Below, in pieces: positions 8,190 to 16,388 of a DNA stretch of 64,000 bases. The first letter of the stretch is position 1, and every line of letters begins with the position of its first letter. The DNA is from Pseudarthrobacter sulfonivorans. Lineage in GTDB: Bacteria; Actinomycetota; Actinomycetes; Actinomycetales; Micrococcaceae. The notes below the pieces were generated by a model. It saw nothing but the letters and a program-made list of their open reading frames with translations, was not told the origin of the DNA and made no database searches. A program made the position numbers and the translations under genes. Location of the stretch: positions 2,542,001 through 2,606,000 of the forward strand of contig NZ_CP013747.1 in assembly GCF_001484605.1 (NCBI RefSeq), read 5' to 3'.

Positions 8190-10163
8190 TCAGGCTCTTC
8201 CGACGGCGGCGGCTTCGGCAGGTGCGGCCTGGCCGGCCGTGCGGGACGAGGCCAGCTCTGCCGCGACGCCCAGGACAGTCCTGGCCAGGGCGTCGTTTTC
8301 GCGGAACGGGGCGGCATTGGTGCCGGGCCTCGCAAAGGCGCCGGCACCCCAGCCGGATGTTCCCGGCCCCACGCCGAAGAGCCGGCCTCCAGCCCTACCC
8401 TGCTCGTCCAGCAGCTCGTGCCGGTCCGAGACGAGCAGCTTTCCGGTGGAGTGGATGCCGTCCGCCGTGAGCAGCTGCTGTTCGCTTCCCAGCCCGGACA
8501 AATGGAGCGACGCCAATATCGGGTTGAGCGACCGGGCCACGGATGTCGCCGGCAGCCGCGCTTCGATGAACGCTGCGGTCCGGACGGCAAATCCTGCCTG
8601 CGGGGACGTAGCCACAAACTCGCCGGTGGACTCATCCGCCATGACGCTAAGGCCCGGGCCAAGGAACCGCAGCAGCCCGGCCCGGTGCAGGGCCAGCATC
8701 TCGCGCAGCCGGCGCGGGGGCGGCCCGGAGTCCACGAAGCTGAAGAATCCATGCCACCAGCCGTGGACGGTCTGCTGGGACCGGGCGTTGAGCCGCTCGG
8801 CCGGGACCAGCCGGCCCAGGTCCATGTACACCTTCAGCAGCGCCACAAAGAGGGCCAGCGTCTCCGGATGGTCCGGGCTGTCGCGGAGGGCGAGATCCTG
8901 CTCGATGTACCGGGCCACCGCCTCCTGGACGTCGGCGGATCCGCCAAACAACGCCCCGGCGAAGGGCCGGTCCAGGGCCTCGAGGTCCAGGCGCAGGGCG
9001 GGGTCCGGGACGGCCGCTGCCACCAGGTCCTCCCGTCCGGTGCTGTACCAGTCCAGCTCGGCGAAGCGGCCCGAAAACTCCGGCCAGCCGGCGCTCACGC
9101 GGTCCGGGCTGCCGGTGAACAGCTCCCGGTAGTACCCATACCCGGCTTCCTTGGCAATGAGGGGCCACAGGTGGTCCTGGAAATCGAGCTCGGCATGACG
9201 CTCCAGCAGTGCGTCCACGGCGGCGGCGGTGAAGAAGCGCAGGCCGCCGGGAACCTCGCCGCGCAGGGCCGCGGAAATCTTGGAGTGGTAGGGCACTCCG
9301 CGCCGCGAACCGGCCCACAGCCGCGGTTCCCTGCCGGATGCCCGGTACCGCAGGCCGCCGTCGGGTGTTTCCTCGAACCGGCCGCCGCGCCCTTCCATCA
9401 GCAGCACCATCAGGTCCACAAACGCCAGGCCCATCCCGGCCACAATGACGTCCTGGCCGGGGACGAGGGCTGAATAGTCGACGTCGGTGGTGTAGCTCGG
9501 TGCCGCATGGAAGGCGCCGTGCCGGGCGGCGAAGCCGGACCAGCCGGCGGACGCGGCATCCGGCTGTGAGTCCGTGTGGCCTAGCGCGGTGACCACGACG
9601 TCGGCCCGCAACGTCCCGCCGTTGGCCAGCCGCACAAGGTGCGTGCCGGCGTCGTCCGCGGTTGTGGAGGAGAAGTCACCGGCACGCTCGATGGCCACTG
9701 CGGTGGTGCGGTGGACGGTGACCGTCCCGCCGAGTTTCGCAACAGCCCGGCGGAAGAACCACTCGAGGTACTGGCTGTGGAGTTGGCGGGTGGGGAAGAT
9801 GGCGCCCGTGAGGGCATGCAGTTGCTCACGGATGGCGAGGGGGAAATCCGGTACGTCCGTGACGGAACCGTCGAGGACGCCGGCGGCCCATTCGGCGAGC
9901 CCGGGCCCGTCGATGGCGGGGCCCTCGCATGCCACGGAGGAATCGGTGAACATGGTGACATCCGTGGCGGCCGAGTTGAGCATGAGGCCGGGGTGCTGGT
10001 CGTAGCGCCAGATCCGCCCCGAACCCGGCTCATACGGTTCCACCACGTGGAGGTCCAGCGGGCGGGGGAAGAGTTCGTCGCGGTTGGCGGCCAGCCGCTC
10101 CAGCACGCCTGCCGCCCGCGGACCGCCGCCGATGAAGACAACCGAGGGGGCGTTCGCTGGCAT
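8190..10163 (-). CDS. FAD/NAD(P)-binding protein (NAD_binding_9 type)
   Basis: 657 residues from the ATG at 10163, which has AGGAG 6 bases upstream. A frame extending to 10241 is Pro/Thr-rich and comes from a 9-bp tandem repeat, so it is rejected as N-terminal coding sequence. Residues 6-25 form a dinucleotide-binding P-loop (VVFIGGGPRAAGVLERL). DVIVAGMGLAFVDLMVLLM near residue 255 is a second nucleotide-binding turn. The family is a flavin-dependent oxidoreductase-like group that includes ornithine-monooxygenase relatives; the substrate is unknown. It is the first gene of the minus-strand operon and is divergent from the ABC/LLM operon at 10474, which may hint at a related pathway. Confidence 0.85.
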   Translation of the reverse strand: MPANAPSVVFIGGGPRAAGVLERLAANRDELFPRPLDLHVVEPYEPGSGRIWRYDQHPGLMLNSAATDVTMFTDSSVACEGPAIDGPGLAEWAAGVLDGSVTDVPDFPLAIREQLHALTGAIFPTRQLHSQYLEWFFRRAVAKLGGTVTVHRTTAVAIERAGDFSSTTADDAGTHLVRLANGGTLRADVVVTALGHTDSQPDAASAGWSGFAARHGAFHAAPSYTTDVDYSALVPGQDVIVAGMGLAFVDLMVLLMEGRGGRFEETPDGGLRYRASGREPRLWAGSRRGVPYHSKISAALRGEVPGGLRFFTAAAVDALLERHAELDFQDHLWPLIAKEAGYGYYRELFTGSPDRVSAGWPEFSGRFAELDWYSTGREDLVAAAVPDPALRLDLEALDRPFAGALFGGSADVQEAVARYIEQDLALRDSPDHPETLALFVALLKVYMDLGRLVPAERLNARSQQTVHGWWHGFFSFVDSGPPPRRLREMLALHRAGLLRFLGPGLSVMADESTGEFVATSPQAGFAVRTAAFIEARLPATSVARSLNPILASLHLSGLGSEQQLLTADGIHSTGKLLVSDRHELLDEQGRAGGRLFGVGPGTSGWGAGAFARPGTNAAPFRENDALARTVLGVAAELASSRTAGQAAPAEAAAVGRA

Positions 10164-10182
10164 GGTGGCTCCTGATCGGGTC

Positions 10183-10209
10183 GGTGTGGGCGGTGTGGGC
10201 GGTGTGGGC
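10183..10209. repeat. 9-bp tandem repeat (GGTGTGGGC x3)
   Basis: Three exact copies of GGTGTGGGC lie just upstream of the Shine-Dalgarno of the FAD/NAD(P)-binding gene. They would encode Pro-Thr-Pro repeats if the longer start were used. Confidence 0.8.
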
Positions 10210-10277
10210 GGGGCCGCCCGGACGGGTGGCCGAGTGCCCATGCTAGGCAGCGTTGACGGCGGCGGTCGACGGGCCGG

Positions 10278-10289
10278 TAATGCCCGTTA
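10278..10289. promoter_or_regulatory. Palindrome-like site TAATGCCCGTTA (possible operator)
   Basis: This near-palindrome resembles TAACGGCCGTTA at 41113-41124. The two sites lie upstream of the two paralogous binding-protein loci (10474 operon and 40000-41001). A shared regulator is a guess from two sites only. Confidence 0.25.
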
Positions 10290-10374
10290 ACTCCGCGTCA
10301 CAGCAGGTCAAGAGACGCAAGAAACCGACTCATGACGCTGTGCGAAGCCGGGTGAAGTTATGCAACCTGCTGCC

Positions 10375-10404
10375 TTGCTGCCCCTTTCCTGACCGCCCTA
10401 GATT
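10375..10404 (+). promoter_or_regulatory. Candidate promoter for the ABC/LLM operon
   Basis: TTGCTG (10375-10380) and TAGATT (10399-10404) are separated by 18 bases and lie 70 bases before the permease start. The rest of the 310-base divergent gap (10164-10473) holds the tandem repeat and palindrome listed here; no riboswitch was recognised. Confidence 0.35.
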
Positions 10405-10473
10405 GGCAGCCAGCAGCTTGGAGCAACCCGTTCCGGCACCGAAAATCCCGACGCATCAGAAGCGAGGTGGCGC

Positions 10474-11490
10474 ATGAGTTCAGCAGCAACCGACGTGGCC
10501 CAGCCGGCAGAGTCAGCACAGTCAGCACAAGCACGGCAGGCCGCGGAGCCTGCGCCCACCGCGGCGGCCACCGACTACTCCGGGTTCCCCCTGGTGGCCG
10601 CGAAGCATCCGTGGCGCTGGGTGGGAACGGCAGCGGTAGGCCTCGGCATTGTTGCCATCGCGTGGTCGCTGGCCACCAACCCGCGCTGGGAGTGGGGCGT
10701 GGTGGCGCAGTGGTTCACCGCCCAGTCCGTAGTGAACGGGCTTCTGGAGACGCTCAAGCTGACGGCCATTTCCGGCCTGCTGGGGTTTGTCCTGGGCTTC
10801 ATCCTCGCGCTGATGCGGCTGTCCGCCTCGCCGCTGCTGGTTTCCGTCTCTTGGACGTTTTCATGGATCTTCCGCTCCACTCCGCTGCTGGTGCAGATGC
10901 TCCTTTGGTACAACCTGGGCTATCTGTACGAGAAGATCAGCTTAGGCATCCCGTTCACGGATGTCCGCTTCTTCGAGGTGCAGACCACCACACTGATCAG
11001 CCAGTTTGCGGCAGCAGTGTTGGGCCTGACCCTGAACCAGGCCGCCTACTCGGCGGAAATCATCCGCGGCGGCATCCTGTCCGTGGACCAGGGGCAGCTC
11101 GAGGCCGCAGCCGCGCTGGGCATTCCGGCCTGGCGCCGGTCCACCCGGATTGTCCTGCCGCAGGCCATGCGGGCCATCCTGCCCACGGCGTTCAACGAGA
11201 TCATCGGCCTGGTCAAGGGCACCTCCATCGTCTACGTCCTGGCCTATTCCGAGCTGTTCTACACCGTGCAGGTCATCTACAACCGCACCCAGCAGGTCCT
11301 GCCGCTGCTCCTGGTGGCCACGCTCTGGTACGTGGTGATCACCTCCGTCCTGAGTGTCTTCCAGTACTACATCGAACGGCACTACTCCAAGGGCGCCGTC
11401 CGGACCCTGCCGCTGACGCCGCTCCAGAAGGCCCGCAAATTCTTCGCCACGCACGCCGAGGCAACCAACCGCGCAAGGAGCCCCCGATGA
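10474..11490 (+). CDS. Polar amino-acid-type ABC transporter permease
   Basis: 338 residues. After an Ala/Gln-rich 45-residue cytoplasmic tail there are about six membrane segments. The HisM/QM-type permease signature includes the EAA loop EAAAALGIPAWRRSTRIVLPQA (about residues 208-229), preceded by AYSAEIIRGGILSVDQGQ. It would form the membrane channel of an importer with the ATPase and lipoprotein encoded next. The stop overlaps the ATPase start by 4 bases (ATGA). The downstream oxidoreductases suggest that the imported solute is then oxidised, for example an organosulfur or amine compound; that is inference. The start ATG has an AGCGAGG-type Shine-Dalgarno 7 bases upstream. Confidence 0.92.
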   Translation: MSSAATDVAQPAESAQSAQARQAAEPAPTAAATDYSGFPLVAAKHPWRWVGTAAVGLGIVAIAWSLATNPRWEWGVVAQWFTAQSVVNGLLETLKLTAISGLLGFVLGFILALMRLSASPLLVSVSWTFSWIFRSTPLLVQMLLWYNLGYLYEKISLGIPFTDVRFFEVQTTTLISQFAAAVLGLTLNQAAYSAEIIRGGILSVDQGQLEAAAALGIPAWRRSTRIVLPQAMRAILPTAFNEIIGLVKGTSIVYVLAYSELFYTVQVIYNRTQQVLPLLLVATLWYVVITSVLSVFQYYIERHYSKGAVRTLPLTPLQKARKFFATHAEATNRARSPR

Positions 11491-12284
11491 GCACCGCCAC
11501 TGCCACCCGCGGCCTCGTGGAAATCACCAAAGTCCGGAAATCCTTCGGAGCCACCGAGGTCCTCAGGGGCATCACCCTGACCGTTGAGCCAGGCGGCGTG
11601 GCCGTGATCGTAGGCCCGTAGGGCTCCGGCAAGTCCACGCTCCTGCGAACCATCAACCACCTGGAAAAGGTGGACGGCGGGCACATCGCCATCGACGGAA
11701 AGCTGGTGGGCTATGAGGTCCGGGGCAAGCGCCTGCACGAGCTTCGTGAAAAGGCGATCTTGAAGCAGCGCACCGAAATCGGCATGGTGTTCCAGAATTT
11801 CAACCTCTTCCCGCACCTCACCGCGCTGGAGAACGTGGCCGAGGCCCCCGTCGTCGCGCAGGGCCGGTCCAAGGAGGAAGCCCGCCGCCGCGGCCTGGAA
11901 CTCCTGGACCGCGTTGGCCTCAAAGACCGAGCCGGCGCGTACCCCCGGCAGCTGTCGGGCGGCCAGCAGCAACGAGTGGCCATTGCCCGTGCGCTGGCCC
12001 TGAACCCGAAAATCCTGCTGTTCGACGAGCCCACCTCCGCCCTGGACCCGGAGCTGGTGAACGAGGTCCTCGATGCCATCCGCGAACTCGCGAAGTCCGG
12101 CACCACCCTGATCATCGTCACCCACGAGATGGGGTTCGCCCGCGACGTGGCGGACACCGTGGTGTTTATGGACGAGGGCCAGGTCGTGGAACAGGGCAGC
12201 CCGGAACAGATCTTCACCAACCCGCAGGAACCACGCACCCGGAGCTTCCTCTCCAAGGTGCTCGAACCGGCCTTCAACATCTAA
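11487..12284 (+). pseudogene. ABC transporter ATP-binding protein interrupted by TAG in Walker A
   Basis: Start ATG at 11487, with AAGGAG at 11475-11480, overlapping the permease stop. The full frame would give 265 residues of a HisP/GlnQ-type ATPase. Codon 45 (11619-11621) is TAG, exactly where the family has Ser in the Walker A motif GPSGSGKST: the frame reads IVGP-stop-GSGKSTLL. Everything downstream is intact: Q-loop (GMVFQNFNLFPHLTALENV), signature LSGGQQQRVAIARAL, Walker B ILLFDEPTSALDPE and the H-loop THEMGFA. One substitution (TCG to TAG) would explain it. Termination at codon 45 gives a useless peptide; reinitiation downstream gives a protein without Walker A. The change looks recent, or is an assembly error, because no other damage is visible. 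Confidence 0.85.
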
Positions 12285-12295
12285 AGGAACTTCCC

Positions 12296-13324
12296 ATGGC
12301 TTTCTTCACAGACCTTAACCGCCGCGGTGGCCGGGTGCGCTCCCTAGTGGCCCTGCCCGCCGTCGTACTTCTTGGCACCGCAGCGCTGTCCGCCTGCTCA
12401 GATCCCGGCGCCGCAGCTTCCGGTGCGACTGATGCGTCGACGACGGCGGCCCGCAACGGTGTTGTGTACAACACTTCCCCGGACCAGCAGCGGGTCCGGG
12501 CAGAGAAGGATGCGGCGCTCGCCGCGCAGGTGCCGGACCTGATCGGCAAGGACGGCAAGCTGACCGTGGCCACCACGGCGGGCTCCATCCCGCTGTCCTT
12601 CCACGCGACGGACGACAAAACGGCCATCGGCTCGGAACTGGACATCGCCCAGCTGGTGGCGGACAAGCTGGGACTGGAACTCGACATCCAGGTGACGTCC
12701 TGGGAAAACTGGCCGCTGAAGACCCAGTCCGGGGACTTCGAGGCCGTGTTCTCCAATGTTGGCGTCAACAAGGACCGCGTGAAGCTGTTCGACTTCGCCA
12801 CGTACCGGGCGGCGTTTATGGGCTACGAGGCCAAGAAGTCCGCGACCTACGACATCAAGGGCGCGGATGACATCTCCGGCCTGAGAATTTCCGTGGGCTC
12901 GGGCACCAACCAGGAAAAGATCCTGCTGGCGTGGAATGCCGAGCTGGAAGGCAAGGGCAAGGCGCCGGCCGTCCTGCAGTACTACTCCTCGGACGCGGAC
13001 ACCATCCTGGCGCTCTCCTCCGGCCGGACCGACCTGAACATCGCCCCGTACCCGTCCACGGTGTACCGCGAGAACACCCGCGACGACCTGAAGATCGTGG
13101 GCAAGGTCAACGCCGGCTGGCCCTCCGAAACGCTGGTGGCCGCCACCACACTCAAGGGCAACGGCCTCGCGCCCGTGCTCTCGGAGGCGCTGAACTCCGC
13201 CATCAAGGACGGCTCGTACGCCGAAGTCCTGGAGCGCTGGGGGCTCTCCGAGGAGGCCCTGCCGGAATCCAAGACCATCAACGAGGCCAACTTCGGAGCT
13301 GGCCAGGCCGGAGCAGCCAAGTGA
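12296..13324 (+). CDS. ABC transporter substrate-binding lipoprotein (SBP_bac_3)
   Basis: 342 residues with an export signal and lipobox (LGTAALSAC, Cys about residue 33), so it should be a membrane-anchored receptor on the outside of the cell. The body matches family 3 binding proteins: DGKLTVATTAGSIPLSFHAT, GSELDIAQLVADKLGL, LRISVGSGTNQEKILL and a C-terminal DGSYAEVLERWGLSEEA. It is clearly paralogous to the protein at 40000-41001. AAGGAA lies 8 bases before the ATG. The stop overlaps the GTG of the next gene, so uptake and oxidation genes are translated together. Confidence 0.92.
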   Translation: MAFFTDLNRRGGRVRSLVALPAVVLLGTAALSACSDPGAAASGATDASTTAARNGVVYNTSPDQQRVRAEKDAALAAQVPDLIGKDGKLTVATTAGSIPLSFHATDDKTAIGSELDIAQLVADKLGLELDIQVTSWENWPLKTQSGDFEAVFSNVGVNKDRVKLFDFATYRAAFMGYEAKKSATYDIKGADDISGLRISVGSGTNQEKILLAWNAELEGKGKAPAVLQYYSSDADTILALSSGRTDLNIAPYPSTVYRENTRDDLKIVGKVNAGWPSETLVAATTLKGNGLAPVLSEALNSAIKDGSYAEVLERWGLSEEALPESKTINEANFGAGQAGAAK

Positions 13325-14442
13325 AGTTCCAGGTCCTGGACATCATCCCGCACCTCGAGAATCCCCTGACCGGTGAGATTGTCTCCACGGCGGACCGGCT
13401 CAACCAGGTGGTGGAAACGGCGCGCCGGGCGGAGGAACTCGGCTTCGACAGCTTCTCGGTAGGGGAGCGGCACGCCGGTGAATTCATTTCCTCCTCGCCC
13501 ACCACCGTTCTGGCGGCCATCGCCGCCGTCACCGACCGGATCCGGCTGCAGAGCGGCGTCACCGTGCTCGCCGTGCTGGATCCCGTGCGGGTGGCCGAGG
13601 ACTATGCGACGATCGACCAGCTGAGCCGAGGCCGGCTGGAACTGGTGATCGGCAAGGGCAACGAAGTGCTGCAGTACCCGCTTTTTGGCCTTGACCTGGC
13701 GGACCAGTGGGACCTGTTGGCCGAGAAGTACGGGCTGCTGCGGCGGCTCTGGCGCGAGGAAGGCGTTACCTGGTCCGGCCGCTTCCGCGCGCCGCTGACG
13801 GAACCGACCACCACCACGCCGCGTCCGTTTGCCGGCCCGCCCCGGATTTGGCACGGGTCTGCTACAACCCTGACGTCCGCCGCGCTGGCCGCGAAATGGG
13901 GCGACCCGCTCTTCACCGCCAACGCCATCCAGCCGCGGGAAAACTACCAGGCCCTGATCGATCACTACCGTGCAGAGTACGAGCGTCACGGACACGACCC
14001 GAAGCAGCAATACCTGGGTTCGGGCAGCGGCGCCGGCGGAGTCTTCATCGCGGACACCACCCAGGAAGCCATCCGCCAGTTCGGCCCGGTTTACGAGGCA
14101 CTGACGGCCAACCGCAACGTCCCCGGGAACAACTCGCCCTTCCGCGATATCCAGCACGCCGTTGCCGAAGGTCCGGCACTGGTGGGCAGCTCCGAACAGG
14201 TGATCGACAAAATCCTGAGCTACCACTCGCTCTACGGCCACGACCTGCAGTCGATCTCCCTGCCCACCACGCTGCCGTTCGGACAGCAGCTGGACATCCT
14301 CGAACGGTTCGCTCTCGAAGTCATCCCAGCCGTCCGGGCAGCCGCCCCCACCACCCTGTGGGAGACCGAGGACCCCTACGGCAGCCGACCCGAATCCGCC
14401 GCCCTCAACGCCAACAGGAGCAATCATGCCTACGCACACTGA
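13321..14442 (+). CDS. LLM-class flavin-dependent monooxygenase
   Basis: 373 residues from the GTG at 13321, which overlaps the lipoprotein stop (GTGA). Bacterial luciferase-like fold: EELGFDSFSVGERHAGEF, IRLQSGVTVLAVLDPVRVAEDYATIDQLSRGRLELVIGKGNE and the C-terminal GSSEQVIDKILSYHSLYGHD. Such enzymes use reduced flavin supplied by a separate reductase to oxidise small organic substrates. No flavin reductase is encoded nearby. A longer frame starting at 12931 lies inside the lipoprotein gene and is not real. The 3' end overlaps the DUF1684 gene by 17 bases. Confidence 0.9.
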   Translation: MKFQVLDIIPHLENPLTGEIVSTADRLNQVVETARRAEELGFDSFSVGERHAGEFISSSPTTVLAAIAAVTDRIRLQSGVTVLAVLDPVRVAEDYATIDQLSRGRLELVIGKGNEVLQYPLFGLDLADQWDLLAEKYGLLRRLWREEGVTWSGRFRAPLTEPTTTTPRPFAGPPRIWHGSATTLTSAALAAKWGDPLFTANAIQPRENYQALIDHYRAEYERHGHDPKQQYLGSGSGAGGVFIADTTQEAIRQFGPVYEALTANRNVPGNNSPFRDIQHAVAEGPALVGSSEQVIDKILSYHSLYGHDLQSISLPTTLPFGQQLDILERFALEVIPAVRAAAPTTLWETEDPYGSRPESAALNANRSNHAYAH

Positions 14443-15289
14443 TACTGACATCGACACGGATGCCGCGCCCTTCACTGTGTCCTTCGCCGATGCCTGGCAG
14501 GAGTGGCACACGGCCCACGAAGGGCACCGCGCCGACCCGCACGGCTTCCTGGCCGTCACCCACCTGCACTGGCTGGGTTCCGCGCCCGATGTCCTGGAGG
14601 GTGTGCCGGGAACCTGGAGCGTTAAGGACGACGCCGTCACGGTGGTTCTGTCGGGAGGCGAAAGCCTGCGCCGGGACGGCAAGGAGCTGAACCCGGGCGG
14701 TGCCGGCGGCACCGTCTCCTTCGGATCCATCGCAGAACGGGACGGAATCAACCTCACGTCGGGGGAGACCGTCGTCGAACTGGCCAAGCGCGGCGGAGAG
14801 TACATAGTCCGCCCGCGGCACCCTGAAAACGCGCTGCTGACCGCGTACAACGGAACGCCGGCCTACGAACCCGACGCGGCCTTCGCCGTCACCGGCACGT
14901 TCGTGCCGTTCGACGTGCCGCGCTCCACCACGGTGGGTGCCGCCGTCGAAGGCATCCAGCACGTTTACGAGGCGCCGGGCGAGATCCGCTTCCGCCTCGG
15001 TGGACGGGATCTCACGCTCACTGCGTTCAATGGTCACACGCCCGGCACGCTGTCTGTGCTGTTCACGGATGCCACGTCGGGCAAGACCACCTACGCCGCC
15101 AACCGCTCCCTTGCGGTCGCGGCGCCGGGCCCGGACGGGACAGTGCTCCTGGATTTCAACCGCGCGGTGAACCTGCCGTGCGCCTACACCGACCTGGCCA
15201 CCTGCCCGCTGCCGCCGGCTGAGAACCGGCTGAGCGTGGCCATCGAAGCCGGCGAGCAGATCCCCTACGAACGTCAGGACCAGCAGTGA
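14426..15289 (+). CDS. DUF1684 domain protein
   Basis: 287 residues. The start has AGGAG 7 bases upstream and lies inside the end of the preceding gene. WQEWHTAHEGHRADPHGFLAVTHLHWL at the N-terminus and the conserved C-terminal DFNRAVNLPCAYTDLATCPLPPAENRLSVAIEAGE (both shown only in part in databases) are characteristic of DUF1684. Its function is unproven. The cysteines in the C-terminal motif are conserved in the family. Its position between LLM genes in several actinobacterial operons suggests that it works on the same substrate; that is inference. Confidence 0.88.
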   Translation: MPTHTDTDIDTDAAPFTVSFADAWQEWHTAHEGHRADPHGFLAVTHLHWLGSAPDVLEGVPGTWSVKDDAVTVVLSGGESLRRDGKELNPGGAGGTVSFGSIAERDGINLTSGETVVELAKRGGEYIVRPRHPENALLTAYNGTPAYEPDAAFAVTGTFVPFDVPRSTTVGAAVEGIQHVYEAPGEIRFRLGGRDLTLTAFNGHTPGTLSVLFTDATSGKTTYAANRSLAVAAPGPDGTVLLDFNRAVNLPCAYTDLATCPLPPAENRLSVAIEAGEQIPYERQDQQ

Positions 15290-16377
15290 GCACAACGGAA
15301 GAGCACGCCACCGAAGCGGGACACACCGGATTCCTGGCGATCGAACTTGACGGAGCAGGGTGGGATGGCGGGGACTTCGCGAGCCTCGCCGAAGCCGTCC
15401 TCGCCGTTGAATCCGCGGGTTTCCACGCTGCCACCTTCACCGACGCGCCCGTTGCGGGGCGGACCAACGCCCTGCAGCGCGCCGCCTACGCCGGGCCGGT
15501 AACCCGGAGCATCGCCCTGGTTCCCGAAGTGGACACCGTGCACACCGAACCGTTCCACGTCTCTACCCAGCTCGCGAGCCTGGACTACGTCTCCGGCGGC
15601 CGTGCCGGGTGGATCGCAACCGCAGCGGAATCACCGGAGGCGGCAGCCGCCGTCGGGCGCAGCGACGTCACCGGCGCCGCCCTTGCACAGGAAGCCGCCG
15701 CTTCGATTGAGGTGTCCCGCCGGCTGTGGGACTCCTGGGAGGACGACGCCGTCATCCGCGACGTCGCCACCGGCCGGTACATCGACGTGGACAAGCTGCA
15801 CCATGCGGACTTTGAAACACCGGCGGATTTTGCCGGGGCCGGCTACTCGGTCAAGGGCCCGTCCATCATTCCCCGGCCGTTGCAGGGGCAGCTGCCGGTG
15901 CTTGCTGCCGCGTCGCTGGTGGGCGAGGGGCAGGTTTCGGCGGACGGCGTTGACGCCGTGCTCGTCACCGCACCGACCCCCGAACTGCTCGCCGCCGAAA
16001 TCAGGGATGTTCGAAGCCGTCTGGGAGCGCCGGTGGCGGTAGTCGCCGAGCTCGACGTGGTCCTGGACTCCCGCGGGCTGGCCGCCGCCGACCGCGCGGC
16101 CGGCTCCGAAAGTGGCCGAGCACGTTACGCCGGCACTGCTGCCGGCCTGGCTGACCTCCTTGAGTCCCTACTGGTGGAGGCCGACGGCGTCCGCCTCCAC
16201 CCGGCGTCGCTCGCCCTGGAACTGGACGAACTTTCACGGCTGGTCCTGCCCGAACTACGGCGCCGCGGCGCATTGCGTGCCCCGGTCCCTGGCGGCACTT
16301 TCCGGGACCTGCTGGGACTTACGCGCCCGGCCAGCCGCTACACAGACTCATCCGCGGCCACTGCCGCCGGAAACTAA
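15286..16377 (+). CDS. LLM-class flavin-dependent oxidoreductase
   Basis: 363 residues from GTG at 15286, overlapping the previous stop by 4 bases. It shares the luciferase-like fold and the segments typical of the NtaA/SnaA side of the family: STQLASLDYVSGGRAGWIATA and RLWDSWEDDAVIRDVATGRYID, followed by VKGPSIIPRPLQGQLPVLAAA. It is shorter than the 454-residue monooxygenase encoded next, and the C-terminal half is more divergent. The pair may form a two-enzyme step or a heteromeric oxygenase. ATGA-type chaining shows that it belongs to the same transcript. Confidence 0.87.
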   Translation: MSTTEEHATEAGHTGFLAIELDGAGWDGGDFASLAEAVLAVESAGFHAATFTDAPVAGRTNALQRAAYAGPVTRSIALVPEVDTVHTEPFHVSTQLASLDYVSGGRAGWIATAAESPEAAAAVGRSDVTGAALAQEAAASIEVSRRLWDSWEDDAVIRDVATGRYIDVDKLHHADFETPADFAGAGYSVKGPSIIPRPLQGQLPVLAAASLVGEGQVSADGVDAVLVTAPTPELLAAEIRDVRSRLGAPVAVVAELDVVLDSRGLAAADRAAGSESGRARYAGTAAGLADLLESLLVEADGVRLHPASLALELDELSRLVLPELRRRGALRAPVPGGTFRDLLGLTRPASRYTDSSAATAAGN

Positions 16378-16388
16378 GGGGAAGACCA

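Noticed and set aside
10164..10241. 26-residue N-terminal extension of the FAD/NAD(P)-binding protein
   Set aside because: It is encoded by a tandem repeat, and the ATG at 10163 has a clear AGGAG.
10290..10473. SAM or other sulfur riboswitch before the ABC/LLM operon
   Set aside because: No recognisable conserved core of the known SAM riboswitch classes.
11619..11621. Recoding of TAG as pyrrolysine or selenocysteine-like readthrough
   Set aside because: No pyl genes or recoding signal are visible, and Ser is the expected residue at this Walker A position.
12982..14850. 622-codon minus-strand open frame
   Set aside because: It is antisense to the well-supported lipoprotein, LLM and DUF1684 genes; long antisense frames are common in GC-rich DNA and this one has no recognisable domain.
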